Assembly (NCBI RefSeq): GCF_001427605.1
Contig: NZ_LMGZ01000006.1
Span: 1-64,000, forward strand
DNA from: Devosia sp. Root635
GTDB lineage: Bacteria > Pseudomonadota > Alphaproteobacteria > Rhizobiales > Devosiaceae
Direction of reading: 5' to 3'
DNA length: 64,000 nt
The notes under the pieces are model-generated. The model ran no database searches, was not told the origin of the DNA, and saw only the letters and a list, made by a program, of their open reading frames with translations. Of this stretch, positions 18,538 to 26,608 are shown piece by piece. The translations under genes and the position numbers were made by a program. Within the stretch, counting starts at the first letter, position 1, and each line of letters opens with the position of its first letter.

Positions 18538-19134
18538 CTAAAACTGACGCATCGTCCGCCGGACCCTGTCGACAAACCCCCCAAGACGTTCGGGCGTACA
18601 ATTGTTGACGTCATAGAGCGCCATGAATTTCGGTGGCAGGCGCGTGCCGAAGGTGACCCAGGCCCAGCGGCGAGCCAGCCGGCGCGGTGGATCGCCCATG
18701 ATCATGGTGCGCCAGCGGCTACCACCATAGGTGGTGACGAAGGCGACCTTGCGGATCCTGTGGAGGTTGGACACCACCCGGCCGCGATCGCCGCCGCCAT
18801 CGAGCGTGAACGATACGCCGGGCAGGAAGATGCGGTCGAAATAGCCCTTGAGGATGGCCGGATAGCCGTAATTCCACACCGGATGCACGAAGACCAGCGC
18901 CTCGGCGGCCAGCAGGCGCTCTACATAGGGCCGGACCAGCGGCGTCACGTTGTCAGGCACGTCGTGATAGTTGAGCCGTTCCGCGCGGCTGAGCACGGCA
19001 TCGAACCCGGCATCATAGAGGCTGAGCGCATCGACCGCGTGCCCGGCCTCGGTCAGGGCCGCGACGACGGTATGAAACAGCGCGCGATTGAGGCTGCTCT
19101 CGACCGGATGGGCATGGATGACATGGACGCGCAT
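18538..19134 (-). CDS. NAD(P)H dehydrogenase (quinone)-like flavoprotein
   Basis: A 198-residue flavodoxin-fold protein of the KefF/NQO1/MdaB group. MRVHVIHAHPVESSLNRAL is the phosphate-binding start and VFVHPVWNYGYPAILKGYFD followed by IFLPGVSFTL is the isoalloxazine region. It probably reduces quinones or other electrophiles with NAD(P)H and FMN or FAD. The ATG at 19134 begins the conserved domain. It converges with the cyclase gene and diverges from the amidohydrolase cassette. A CTCCCTCGAGGGAG palindrome (18512-18525) lies between its 3' end and that of the cyclase gene. Confidence 0.82.
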   Translation of the reverse strand: MRVHVIHAHPVESSLNRALFHTVVAALTEAGHAVDALSLYDAGFDAVLSRAERLNYHDVPDNVTPLVRPYVERLLAAEALVFVHPVWNYGYPAILKGYFDRIFLPGVSFTLDGGGDRGRVVSNLHRIRKVAFVTTYGGSRWRTMIMGDPPRRLARRWAWVTFGTRLPPKFMALYDVNNCTPERLGGFVDRVRRTMRQF

Positions 19135-19249
19135 GGTCTCGTGTCTAAGCGCGGATGGCCCAGACATCAATCCACCCTGTCGGAACTGCAACGGGCAATG
19201 GCCGTTACTGTGAGGTCGCCCGCTTGCCGGGCTCCAAACAAAGCGTCCT

Positions 19250-20095
19250 ATGCCCGATATTGCCTCTCACAGTCTCCCGACCGCGGCCGATCTCGCTGCG
19301 CCTGTCGCCGGCAACGCCCTCTGGTCGGTCGAGCGGGCGGCGTCGCCGCTCATCGGCACCGCCATCCACAACGGCCATGCGCTGCGCGACGAGGTCGCCG
19401 CCGTCATGGGCCTCGACGCGGCCGGGCGCCTGCGCGAGGAAGACCCGTTCACCGCCTATGCCATAAGCGATGTGCCCAACCGCATCGTCTTCCACCGCTC
19501 GCGCTTCGAGATCGACCTCAACCGCGGGGCCGAAGGTGCGGTCTATCTGCGACCCGACCAGGCCTGGGGTCTCGACGTCTGGGCCAAACGACCGGCCGAT
19601 GACCTGGTCCGCCGCTCGCTCGACGTGCACGCGGCCTACTACGCCATGCTGGGCCAGACGCTGACCGCCATCGCCGCCGAGCATGGCCGCTTCGTGCTGC
19701 TCGACATCCACAGCTACAATCATCGCCGCGCCGGCCCCGACGCCGGTCCGACCCCGGAAGCCGAGGCCCCGCAGATCAATATCGGTACCATTTCCATGGA
19801 CCGCGCCCGCTGGGCTCATGTCGTCGATCCCTTCATGGACAGCCTGCGCGGCTTCTCCTTCCGCGGCCGCCCGATGGATGTGCGCGAAAATATCGCCTTC
19901 GAGGGCAGGGGCGAGCAGACCCGCTTCGTCCACGCCAATTTCCCCGACAGCGGCTGCGCCATCGCCATCGAGTTCAAGAAATTCTTCATGGACGAATGGA
20001 CAGGTGCGCCCGATCCCGAAGCCCTGGCCGCCATGCGCGCCATGCTCGCGGCCTCGCTGCCGGTGCTACTGGACAGTCTCAGGGCCTCGACATGA
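19250..20095 (+). CDS. N-formylglutamate amidohydrolase-like protein
   Basis: A 281-residue zinc-dependent amidohydrolase of the N-formylglutamate amidohydrolase (FGase) family. It shows SPLIGTAIHNGHALRDEV with the first metal histidine, IVFHRSRFEIDLNRG, LLDIHSYNHRR and FVHANFPDSGCAIAIEFKKF with the late glutamate. No histidine-degradation genes are near. Instead its stop codon overlaps the start of the QEGLA metallopeptidase gene (ATGA, 20092-20095), and an ATP-grasp ligase follows. The true substrate is therefore probably an acylated or amide-linked amino acid or peptide made or cleaved by this cassette, which is inference. No clear ribosome binding site precedes the ATG. Confidence 0.82.
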   Translation: MPDIASHSLPTAADLAAPVAGNALWSVERAASPLIGTAIHNGHALRDEVAAVMGLDAAGRLREEDPFTAYAISDVPNRIVFHRSRFEIDLNRGAEGAVYLRPDQAWGLDVWAKRPADDLVRRSLDVHAAYYAMLGQTLTAIAAEHGRFVLLDIHSYNHRRAGPDAGPTPEAEAPQINIGTISMDRARWAHVVDPFMDSLRGFSFRGRPMDVRENIAFEGRGEQTRFVHANFPDSGCAIAIEFKKFFMDEWTGAPDPEALAAMRAMLAASLPVLLDSLRAST

Positions 20096-21945
20096 CGGCG
20101 GCCGACGACAAGCTGCTGGCCGAATTCGCCAAGGCGCTGGAGGCCGGCGAGCCCATCCGGCGCGATTTCGGCCGCGGCGAGCGCCTGCATATCGACCGGC
20201 CGCTGCCCTTCCTCGTCGTACATGTCCGCCGTCGCCGCGAGCCGGCCGCGCTCGATGTCGTCACCGCCAATTCGTCCTATCTGCTGGTCCGCAATCTCGG
20301 CACTGCCACTGATATCATCAAGCTGGTCGCCGAGGCGATGACCGCGCGGTTCGGCGCCTTCATCCTGCTCGATATCGGCGAATTGGCGCGAGACCGCCTG
20401 GCCAGTGACGCCGATTACCTCCCGCCGTTCGAAATGAGCGTGTCGGCCTCGGGCAACGGCCCCACCAAACAGGCGCTGCTCGCCTTTTCGGCTGCCGTCG
20501 AGCAGGTCGAAACGAAATATCGTGCCCCCCAGATCGCCCGGCCGAAAACCGCCGACGATCCGGCGGCGAAGCTGGCCCGCCAACTGCCCGGTCTGGCGGC
20601 GTTGACCGTGCGCTTCGCCCCCATCTACCGGATGCCGGAATCGGATGCGGTCTACCCTGAGCTGCTCGAGCGGCTGGTCGCCAATATCGTCGATGCCGGC
20701 CTGCGCGCGGTCGCCCGCTTTACCGACCTCACCGGTAGCCTGGCGCTCTCGTCCCACCGCGCGCTCGGGCGCCGGGCCTTTGTCGATGCGGTGACCCGCG
20801 CCGACCGCGCTATCGACGAGGTCGCCCAGTCCTTCGATTTCCTGCTGGCCGTAACGCCGATCAATGCCTTGGCGGCCCGCGCCGAATTCGCCGAGAACGG
20901 CAGTGAACGCGCACCGCGTTTTCTCTACCGCCCGCTCACCATCGATATATCCAGGCAGAAAAAGGCACTGTTTTCCGTCGCGCTGGACCATTTCGAAGAC
21001 CCGGTGCTGACCACGCTTTATCGCGAAAAACAGCAGGAGCTCGACCTGCAACTCTCCCTGCTGTCGGCTCGCGAGACCCCGCGTTATGTCGAATTCGGCC
21101 GCGCCCTCTATGGTCCGGTCGAGCCCAGCCTGCTCAAGGCCGCCCGGAAAATCCTCGACGAAACCAAACCCCGCCGCGGCAGGCGCAAGGGTGATGGCGA
21201 AGATGCCGATGTCGCCTTCGTGGAACGCCGCGCCCGCGCGATGATCAAGACCTATGCCGGTGACTATGACGGCTTTTCCGCCAGCGTCGAACTGCGTGAC
21301 GACCTGCCTTCCGGTCTGATGGTATCAGGCGGACGACTGCTGATATCGAGCAATACCACCATGGCCCGCCAACGCGTCGAGGCGCTGCTGAGCCACGAAG
21401 TCGGCGTGCATCTGCTGACCTATTTCAACGGCTCGGCCCAGGGCCTGCGCCTCTTCCGCTCGGGTCTCGCCGGCTATGAAGGCGTGCAGGAAGGCTTGGC
21501 CGTGCTGGCCGAATACCTCGTCGGCGGCATGACCATTGCCCGGCTGCGGCTCATCGCGGCGCGGGTCGTTGCCTGCGCCGACATGCTCGATGGCGCCACC
21601 TTCGTCGATTGCTATCGCCTTCTGGTGCGCGACCTCGGCTTTTCCGATTCTGCGGCCTTCAACCTGGCCTTGCGCGTCTATCGCGGCGGCGGCCTGCCCA
21701 AGGACGCTGTCTATCTGCGGGGTCTGCTCGAAGTGCTCGCCCATCTTCGGGCCGGTGGTTCGCTCGATCCATTCTGGATGGGCAAGATCGCGGCCAGCCA
21801 TTTCGGCGTCATGCAGGAATTGGGCACCCGCGGCCTGCTCAAGGCACCGCGCCTGCTGCCCCAGTTTCTGTCCCACCCCGAGGCCGATAAACGGCTCAAG
21901 GCAGCTTATGCCGGCATCACCCCAATAGAAATGTCGGCCAACTAG
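20092..21945 (+). CDS. QEGLA-motif (DUF1704) putative zinc metallopeptidase
   Basis: A 617-residue protein of the family annotated as flavohemoglobin expression-modulating QEGLA motif protein (TIGR02421/DUF1704). The active-site region is intact: His435-Glu436-x-x-x-His440 (HEVGVH) and Gln466-Glu467-Gly-Leu-Ala, followed by AEYLVGG. As I recall, eukaryotic members of this superfamily (MATCAP) are tubulin-tyrosine carboxypeptidases that use the same HExxxH and downstream glutamate. The bacterial substrate is unknown. No signal peptide is seen, so it is probably cytoplasmic. The start ATG overlaps the stop of the amidohydrolase, and the ligase gene begins 12 bases after its stop. Confidence 0.85.
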   Translation: MTAADDKLLAEFAKALEAGEPIRRDFGRGERLHIDRPLPFLVVHVRRRREPAALDVVTANSSYLLVRNLGTATDIIKLVAEAMTARFGAFILLDIGELARDRLASDADYLPPFEMSVSASGNGPTKQALLAFSAAVEQVETKYRAPQIARPKTADDPAAKLARQLPGLAALTVRFAPIYRMPESDAVYPELLERLVANIVDAGLRAVARFTDLTGSLALSSHRALGRRAFVDAVTRADRAIDEVAQSFDFLLAVTPINALAARAEFAENGSERAPRFLYRPLTIDISRQKKALFSVALDHFEDPVLTTLYREKQQELDLQLSLLSARETPRYVEFGRALYGPVEPSLLKAARKILDETKPRRGRRKGDGEDADVAFVERRARAMIKTYAGDYDGFSASVELRDDLPSGLMVSGGRLLISSNTTMARQRVEALLSHEVGVHLLTYFNGSAQGLRLFRSGLAGYEGVQEGLAVLAEYLVGGMTIARLRLIAARVVACADMLDGATFVDCYRLLVRDLGFSDSAAFNLALRVYRGGGLPKDAVYLRGLLEVLAHLRAGGSLDPFWMGKIAASHFGVMQELGTRGLLKAPRLLPQFLSHPEADKRLKAAYAGITPIEMSAN

Positions 21946-21957
21946 GAGCGTCACCCC

Positions 21958-23004
21958 ATGCGCATTGCGTTTTTTGTCAATTCCATCAAAGGCGAAACGG
22001 TCAATTACTCGACCACCCACCTGGCGCTGGCCGCGCTCAGCCGGGGCCACGATATCTGCTACCTGACCCCCGGTGATTTTGTGCTGCGGCCGGACGACAG
22101 CCTGCTGGTGCGGGCGCTGACCCTGCCGGCGAGCAACTACAAGAAGGCCGAAACCCTGTTCAAGGACCTGCAGGGCAAGGAGACCAAGGTGGAAACGCTC
22201 GACGTTTCCGAGATCGACATCCTGCTGCTGCGCAATGACCCGTCCGAAGATTCGGCCGACCGGCCCTGGGCCGCCCAGGTCGGGGCGATTTTCGGGCGCC
22301 TGGCGGCCGCGCGCGGGGTCATCGTACTCAATGACCCCGATGGCCTCGCCCGGGCGCAGAACAAGCTCTATTTCCAGGATTTTCCGGCCTCGGTGCGCCC
22401 CGAGACCTTGATCGCGAAAAGCCTCGATGAAATCCGCGGCTTCATCGAACAGCAGAAAAAGGGCGTGATCCTGAAACCCCTGCAGGGCTCGGGCGGCAAG
22501 AACGTGTTCAAGATCGCCTCGCCCAAGGAATCCAACATCAAGCAGATTTTCGAGGCGGTGAGCGAGGAGGGCTACCTGATCGCCCAGAGCTTCATGCCCG
22601 AGGCATCCGAAGGCGACGTACGCTTCTTCCTGATGAACGGGGTGCCCTTGCAGCGCGAGGGCAAATTCGCCGCCTTCCGACGCGCGCCCGCCAAGGGCGA
22701 AATCCGCTCCAACATCCATGCCGGCGGCAGCGCCGTGGCCATCGAGGTCACCGACACCATGTTGACCATAGCCGAAACCGTGCGCCCCAAACTGGTGCAG
22801 GACGGCATGTTCCTCGTCGGCCTCGATATCGTCGGCGACAAGCTGCTGGAGATCAACGTCTTCACCCCCGGCGGGCTCAACAATCTCAGCCAGATGTACG
22901 AGGTCGATTTCCCCATGAGCGTGGTGGAGGCCCTGGAACGGAAGGTTGAAATCAAGAAGGGTTATCGCGGCACGTTGAGCAACCGCGAACTAGCGACGCT
23001 GTAG
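21958..23004 (+). CDS. Glutathione-synthetase-like ATP-grasp ligase
   Basis: A 348-residue ATP-grasp enzyme related to GshB. The N-terminal pre-ATP-grasp domain starts MRIAFFVNSIKGETVNYSTT. The nucleotide site has Lys173 in GVILKPLQGSGGKNVFK, an SFMPEASEGDVRFFLMNG segment, and the metal-binding Glu298-Ile-Asn300 in LLEINVFTPGGLNNL. It should join an amino acid or peptide by acyl-phosphate chemistry; glutathione itself is one option. Its place after an amidohydrolase and a DUF1704 peptidase suggests a dedicated ligation-and-removal system rather than housekeeping GSH synthesis. It is longer than E. coli GshB (316 residues). A large palindromic repeat follows. Confidence 0.83.
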   Translation: MRIAFFVNSIKGETVNYSTTHLALAALSRGHDICYLTPGDFVLRPDDSLLVRALTLPASNYKKAETLFKDLQGKETKVETLDVSEIDILLLRNDPSEDSADRPWAAQVGAIFGRLAAARGVIVLNDPDGLARAQNKLYFQDFPASVRPETLIAKSLDEIRGFIEQQKKGVILKPLQGSGGKNVFKIASPKESNIKQIFEAVSEEGYLIAQSFMPEASEGDVRFFLMNGVPLQREGKFAAFRRAPAKGEIRSNIHAGGSAVAIEVTDTMLTIAETVRPKLVQDGMFLVGLDIVGDKLLEINVFTPGGLNNLSQMYEVDFPMSVVEALERKVEIKKGYRGTLSNRELATL

Positions 23005-23068
23005 GGCAGGGCAAGAGCGTCCCCACTGGTGGGTAAGTGTTCACTTCGGACGCAACAGTAGCGCTGCG

Positions 23069-23256
23069 CTATCGGCTCCTGCCCACCCTCCCCCTTGAGG
23101 GGAGGGTAGCGGCGCCTGGCCCGTAGGGCCGTGGCAAAGCTGGGGAGGGGGTAATCCTGTAGGTCACTGAAGGACCCCCTCCCAAGCTACGCTAGGGCCT
23201 GCTGGCCCAGCTTCGCTACCCTCCCCTCAAGGGGGAGGGTGGGCAGGAGCCGATAG
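23069..23256. repeat. Large inverted repeat with perfect 43-bp arms, family B
   Basis: Positions 23069-23111 and 23214-23256 are exact 43-base inverted copies beginning CTATCGGCTCCTGCCCACCC. Weaker inverted similarity continues inward (AAGCTGGGGAGGGGGT against ACCCCCTCCCAAGCT). The structure is two head-to-head copies of one unit, and a single unit occurs at 49742-49824. It occupies most of the 276-base gap between two convergent genes. No transposase is present. Confidence 0.85.
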
Positions 23257-23280
23257 AAGCTGCCGACAATTGACCCGCTA

Positions 23281-25170
23281 TTACCGCGGCATTGTAGCAG
23301 GCGGCAGGCTGCGCTTCTGCGCGGCGATGCGGAAGGGCGCATTGGCAGCGCCGTAGCCGCCGTAGTCGCCCGCCCGCTGCACCACTTCGAAGAAAAAGCC
23401 CTCACCCACATTGGTCGAGTAAAGCTGGAAGAATTCCCCGCCGGCGTCGCGGTCATAAAGGATGTTACCCGCCCGCAGCCGCTCGATCAGGTCGGAATCG
23501 AGGCCGAGCCGTGCCTGCAGGTCGCTGTAATAATTCGGCGAAATCTCCAGCGTCTTCATGCCATTGTTCCGCAAGGCATCGGCGGTAGCGAAAATATCGT
23601 CGCTGGCAAAGGCCAGATGCTGGATGCTTGAGCCGAAGGTTTCGGCAATGAAATGCCCCGCCAGCGTGCGGTGGCTCTCCGCGCCATTGAGCGTCAGTCG
23701 CAGCGATCCCGCCGCATTCTCGATCACCTGGCTGCGCACCAGCCCCGAGGGATCGACCACATCCACCATGGGGCTCTTCTCGGCCACGAAGATGGACCGG
23801 TAGAACAGGATCCAGGTCAGCATCTCCTCGTAATTCATCGTCTGCGCCACATGATCGACGCGCCGCAATCCGGCATCGCGGCTCGGCTCGGGATCGCTCA
23901 CCGGTTCGAACTCGATATCCCAGACACGGCCCAGCGGGCTTCTCTCATCGAGGAAATAGATCACTCCGCCGCCAATGCCGCGAATGGCCGGAATGCTGAG
24001 TTGGTCCGGCCCGACTCGCTGGCTGAACAACTGCGCCCCCAGGGCCCGCGCGCGATCGACAGTGGCCGCAGCATCATCCACCATCAGCCCCAGTGCATAG
24101 GCCGACGTGCCATGTGTGAGATAGGCCGAATGCGCCAGCCCCTCGCGTTCGGTATTGATGACGATATTGATCTCGCCCTGCGTAAACCGCTCCACCGCCT
24201 TGCTCTTGTGCCGCCCGGTCAGCCGAAAGCCGAGCCGGCGCAGATGGCCCGCCAGTGCCTGTGCTTCGGCCTCGTCGGCCGCGAATTCCACAAAGGCCAC
24301 GCCCTGCACATCGACGCGCGGCGGCAGCACGGGCACATCGATGGCAATGTCGGGCTCGCTGTTGCGCACCTGGTCCATCAGATAGACCAGCGAGCGATGG
24401 CCATCCGCCGCAATGGTGCGCGGCGAGCCGGAGCGGAACTGGTCGTTGAAGATTTCCAGCGAAATCGGACCATTATAGCCGGTAGCCGCCACCGCCCGCA
24501 TGAAGTCGGTGACGTCGAGGTCACCCTCACCCGGCATATTGCGGAAATGGCGGCTCCAATAGAGCAGGTCCATATCGATGCGGGGCGCATCGGCCAGTTG
24601 CACGATGAAGATCTTGTCGCCGGGAATGGCGCGGATCGAATTGGGATCGATTCCCCGCGCCAGCGTGTGAAAACTGTCGACAATGATGCCGATATTGGCG
24701 TGATCCGCCCGCCGCACGATCTCCCAGGCGTCCCGGTGGTCATTGACATGCCGGCCCCAGGCCAGCGCCTCATAGCCGACGCGGAGGTTGCGCCTGGCGG
24801 CCCGCTCACCCAGTTCCCGCAGGTCGGCGGCCGCCCGGTCAATCCCGCCCAGCGCCAGCGGCGACACGCTGGAACAGACCAGCATAAGCTCGGTCCCCAA
24901 TTCCCCCATCAGGTCGAACTTGCGCTCCGCACGCTCGAAGGCCTGGCTGCGCTGTGGCTCCGGCAGCCCCTCGAAATCGCGGAATGGCTGGAACAGGGTA
25001 ATGGTCAGCCCAAGATCGGCCACCATCTCCGCCACGTCGCGCGGCGAGCGGTCATAGGCCAGAAAGTCGTTCTCGAAAATCTCGACGCCATCGAAGCCCG
25101 CCGCCGCAATGGCTTCCAGCTTCTCTCGCAGATCGCCGCTGATCGACACGGTGGCTATCGAGGTTTTCAA
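23281..25170 (-). CDS. quiC: 3-dehydroshikimate dehydratase, two-domain QuiC type
   Basis: Converts 3-dehydroshikimate to protocatechuate, linking quinate and shikimate to the beta-ketoadipate pathway. The 629-residue protein has an N-terminal sugar-phosphate-isomerase-like TIM barrel (about 1-270; MKTSIATVSISGDLREKLEA, LEIFNDQFRSG with a metal glutamate) and a C-terminal hydroxyphenylpyruvate-dioxygenase-like VOC pair (about 285-629; RRVDHVAQTMNYEEML, FFQLYSTNVGEGFFFEVVQR). This matches Pseudomonas QuiC1 in architecture and length. The TTG at 25170 is chosen because ACAGGAGG lies seven bases upstream. An 18-bp palindrome shared with two other promoters lies between its predicted -35 and -10 boxes. 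Confidence 0.88.
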   Translation of the reverse strand: MKTSIATVSISGDLREKLEAIAAAGFDGVEIFENDFLAYDRSPRDVAEMVADLGLTITLFQPFRDFEGLPEPQRSQAFERAERKFDLMGELGTELMLVCSSVSPLALGGIDRAAADLRELGERAARRNLRVGYEALAWGRHVNDHRDAWEIVRRADHANIGIIVDSFHTLARGIDPNSIRAIPGDKIFIVQLADAPRIDMDLLYWSRHFRNMPGEGDLDVTDFMRAVAATGYNGPISLEIFNDQFRSGSPRTIAADGHRSLVYLMDQVRNSEPDIAIDVPVLPPRVDVQGVAFVEFAADEAEAQALAGHLRRLGFRLTGRHKSKAVERFTQGEINIVINTEREGLAHSAYLTHGTSAYALGLMVDDAAATVDRARALGAQLFSQRVGPDQLSIPAIRGIGGGVIYFLDERSPLGRVWDIEFEPVSDPEPSRDAGLRRVDHVAQTMNYEEMLTWILFYRSIFVAEKSPMVDVVDPSGLVRSQVIENAAGSLRLTLNGAESHRTLAGHFIAETFGSSIQHLAFASDDIFATADALRNNGMKTLEISPNYYSDLQARLGLDSDLIERLRAGNILYDRDAGGEFFQLYSTNVGEGFFFEVVQRAGDYGGYGAANAPFRIAAQKRSLPPATMPR

Positions 25171-25193
25171 GGCGAGTCCTCCTGTTCGCACAA

Positions 25194-25222
25194 AGAGTAC
25201 GAACTAGTTAGTACATTTGCAA
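25194..25222 (-). promoter_or_regulatory. quiC promoter with TetR-type operator
   Basis: Read on the minus strand: TTGCAA (25222-25217), a 17-base spacer, then TACTCT (25199-25194). The spacer holds most of the palindrome GTACTAACTAGTTCGTAC (25197-25214), which is self-complementary except for one base pair. Near-copies lie at 26490-26507 and 28347-28364. Confidence 0.65.
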
Positions 25223-25353
25223 GGAGGAGGTCGGCGTGTGGATGCTGCGGGGTAAAGGTACCGAGAGACCTTGGTAATCGTTGCTGACACACCGCCAGAA
25301 GGTGATGATGCTCTCGTTGAACAACGTTCTGCCATTTCAATCAGAGGATTACT

Positions 25354-25763
25354 ATGTGGATACTATCCAGCGGCAGTAAGGTCACATCGGACGCCATAAA
25401 AGAGTTCAACACTCAATCCGCGCGGACGACAGCAATCGTTGGAGCTGCAATTGTCGAAGACTGTTTGGGGCGTTTAGTTGGGCTTCGGTTCCCGGTTGAG
25501 GGAGAAGTTACTTCGAGCACCCTGAAATTGCTCCCATGTGCAACGCGCTCTTGCTCATAGAAAAGCATCTGTTCCAGACGGGTACTCCCGAGGCAAGCAT
25601 CCCCGAAGAGGTTTCGAGTATGACGTGGATAGAAAATCTAGATGAGGAACTAGCCTCGCCGCGTCGGCGCTACTTCCTGAGTATCATGGTTTTACACGGC
25701 ATCAATATGCACGTTCCGCACCCAGAGAACGACAAACCGCCGCTACCACGTCCCCTAATTTAG
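25354..25763 (+). pseudogene. Remnant of an MltR-like gene
   Basis: Two short open frames in different registers look like pieces of one former gene. The first (25354-25560) reads NTQSARTTAIVGAAIVEDCL, like the start of MltR-type and related small helical proteins. The second (25536-25763) reads CNALLLIEKHLF and later SPRRRYFLSIMVL, like a C-terminus of such proteins. The conserved middle appears to be missing, so a deletion or frameshift near 25500-25540 is likely. The stretch is visibly less GC-rich than its neighbours, in keeping with transfer and decay. Family recognition is from memory and weak. Confidence 0.4.
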
Positions 25764-25770
25764 GCCGCGC

Positions 25771-26457
25771 CTACACCCCGCCCAGCTTCTCAGCCTTCAC
25801 CACAAACCGCAGCACCATCTCCACGGTCTGCCGCCGCAGTGATTCCTGGTACGCGGCGCTCCCCACATCCTTGCCGAAAATCTTCGAAAACGTGGCCCGG
25901 TTGGACACGTTGAAGAAGCACAGCGCGCTGATCTGCCAGTGAATTTCCAGCGGGTCGAGCCCGGCGCGGAACACGCCATCGGCGAGGCCCTTGGCATAGA
26001 TCGCCTCGATACTGCCGATGGCCGTAACGTTGAGGTCGCGGATCACCCCGCTGCGTTCGAGAAATTCGCCATGGTGGATATTCTCGATCATCACCATGCG
26101 GATGAATTCCTCATGCTGGTGATGGTGGTCGAAGGTGAATTCCACCAGGCGTTTCAGCGCATCCAGCGGCGGCAGGCCTTCGATATCGAGCTTGGCTTCG
26201 CCTTCGCGCACCTGGCGATAGGCGTTTTCGAGGGCGCTGACATAGAGCCCTTCCTTGCTGCCGAAATAATAATAGATCATCCGCTTGGACGAGCGCGTCT
26301 TGGCAGCGATTTCGTCGATCCGCGCGCCGGACAGCCCATTGAGCGCGAATTCCTGCGCCGCCACTTCGATGATGTTCTGTTTCGTGCCCTCAGGGTCCTG
26401 GACGCGCGAAGCTCCGTCCCGGGATTTGGTGCGGGATGTCGAAACTGGAGTACTCAT
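25771..26457 (-). CDS. TetR-family transcriptional regulator of the quinate/shikimate genes
   Basis: A 228-residue repressor. The N-terminal helix-turn-helix (about residues 25-75) reads IIEVAAQEFALNGLSGARID then KRMIYYYFGSKEGLYVSALE, a classic TetR pattern with the YYYFGSKE recognition helix. The C-terminal ligand domain contains FIRMVMIENIHHGEFLERS. It is divergent from the dehydrogenase gene, and a palindrome in that shared gap also occurs before quiC and before the TRAP operon, so I infer that it controls all three. The inducer is probably a pathway compound. GAGGAAGG lies about ten bases before the ATG. Confidence 0.88.
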   Translation of the reverse strand: MSTPVSTSRTKSRDGASRVQDPEGTKQNIIEVAAQEFALNGLSGARIDEIAAKTRSSKRMIYYYFGSKEGLYVSALENAYRQVREGEAKLDIEGLPPLDALKRLVEFTFDHHHQHEEFIRMVMIENIHHGEFLERSGVIRDLNVTAIGSIEAIYAKGLADGVFRAGLDPLEIHWQISALCFFNVSNRATFSKIFGKDVGSAAYQESLRRQTVEMVLRFVVKAEKLGGV

Positions 26458-26483
26458 GCCGTCGTCGCCTTCCTCGGCGGCAA

Positions 26484-26510
26484 TTGACTAAACTAACCAG
26501 TTCGTACATT
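26484..26510 (+). promoter_or_regulatory. Dehydrogenase promoter with TetR-type operator
   Basis: TTGACT (26484-26489) and TACATT (26505-26510) flank AAACTAACCAGTTCGTAC (26490-26507), which matches 15 of 18 positions of the quiC operator in the same orientation. The site lies between the divergent TetR and dehydrogenase genes and could regulate both. The 15-base spacer is short for a standard promoter. Confidence 0.6.
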
Positions 26511-26608
26511 TTGCCGCAAATCGCCTTGCAGCATTTATCGGGTGCCGCGAGGGAAAGACAAGGCCGCCGCCGCTTTTCCAGCAGCAGGCGGCGCCAGGGA
26601 GACCCGCC

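Noticed and set aside
19250..20095. Histidine utilisation gene hutG
   Set aside because: The family is right, but no hut genes are present and the overlap with DUF1704 and ATP-grasp genes points to another role, so the symbol was withheld.
21958..23004. Housekeeping glutathione synthetase gshB
   Set aside because: The ATP-grasp motifs fit, but the operon partners suggest a specialised ligase; a canonical gshB would need to be excluded elsewhere in the genome before using the symbol.
23005..23280. Possible insertion sequence because of long terminal inverted repeats
   Set aside because: No open frame for a transposase lies between the arms and there are no flanking target duplications I can see; it is better read as paired REP-like units.
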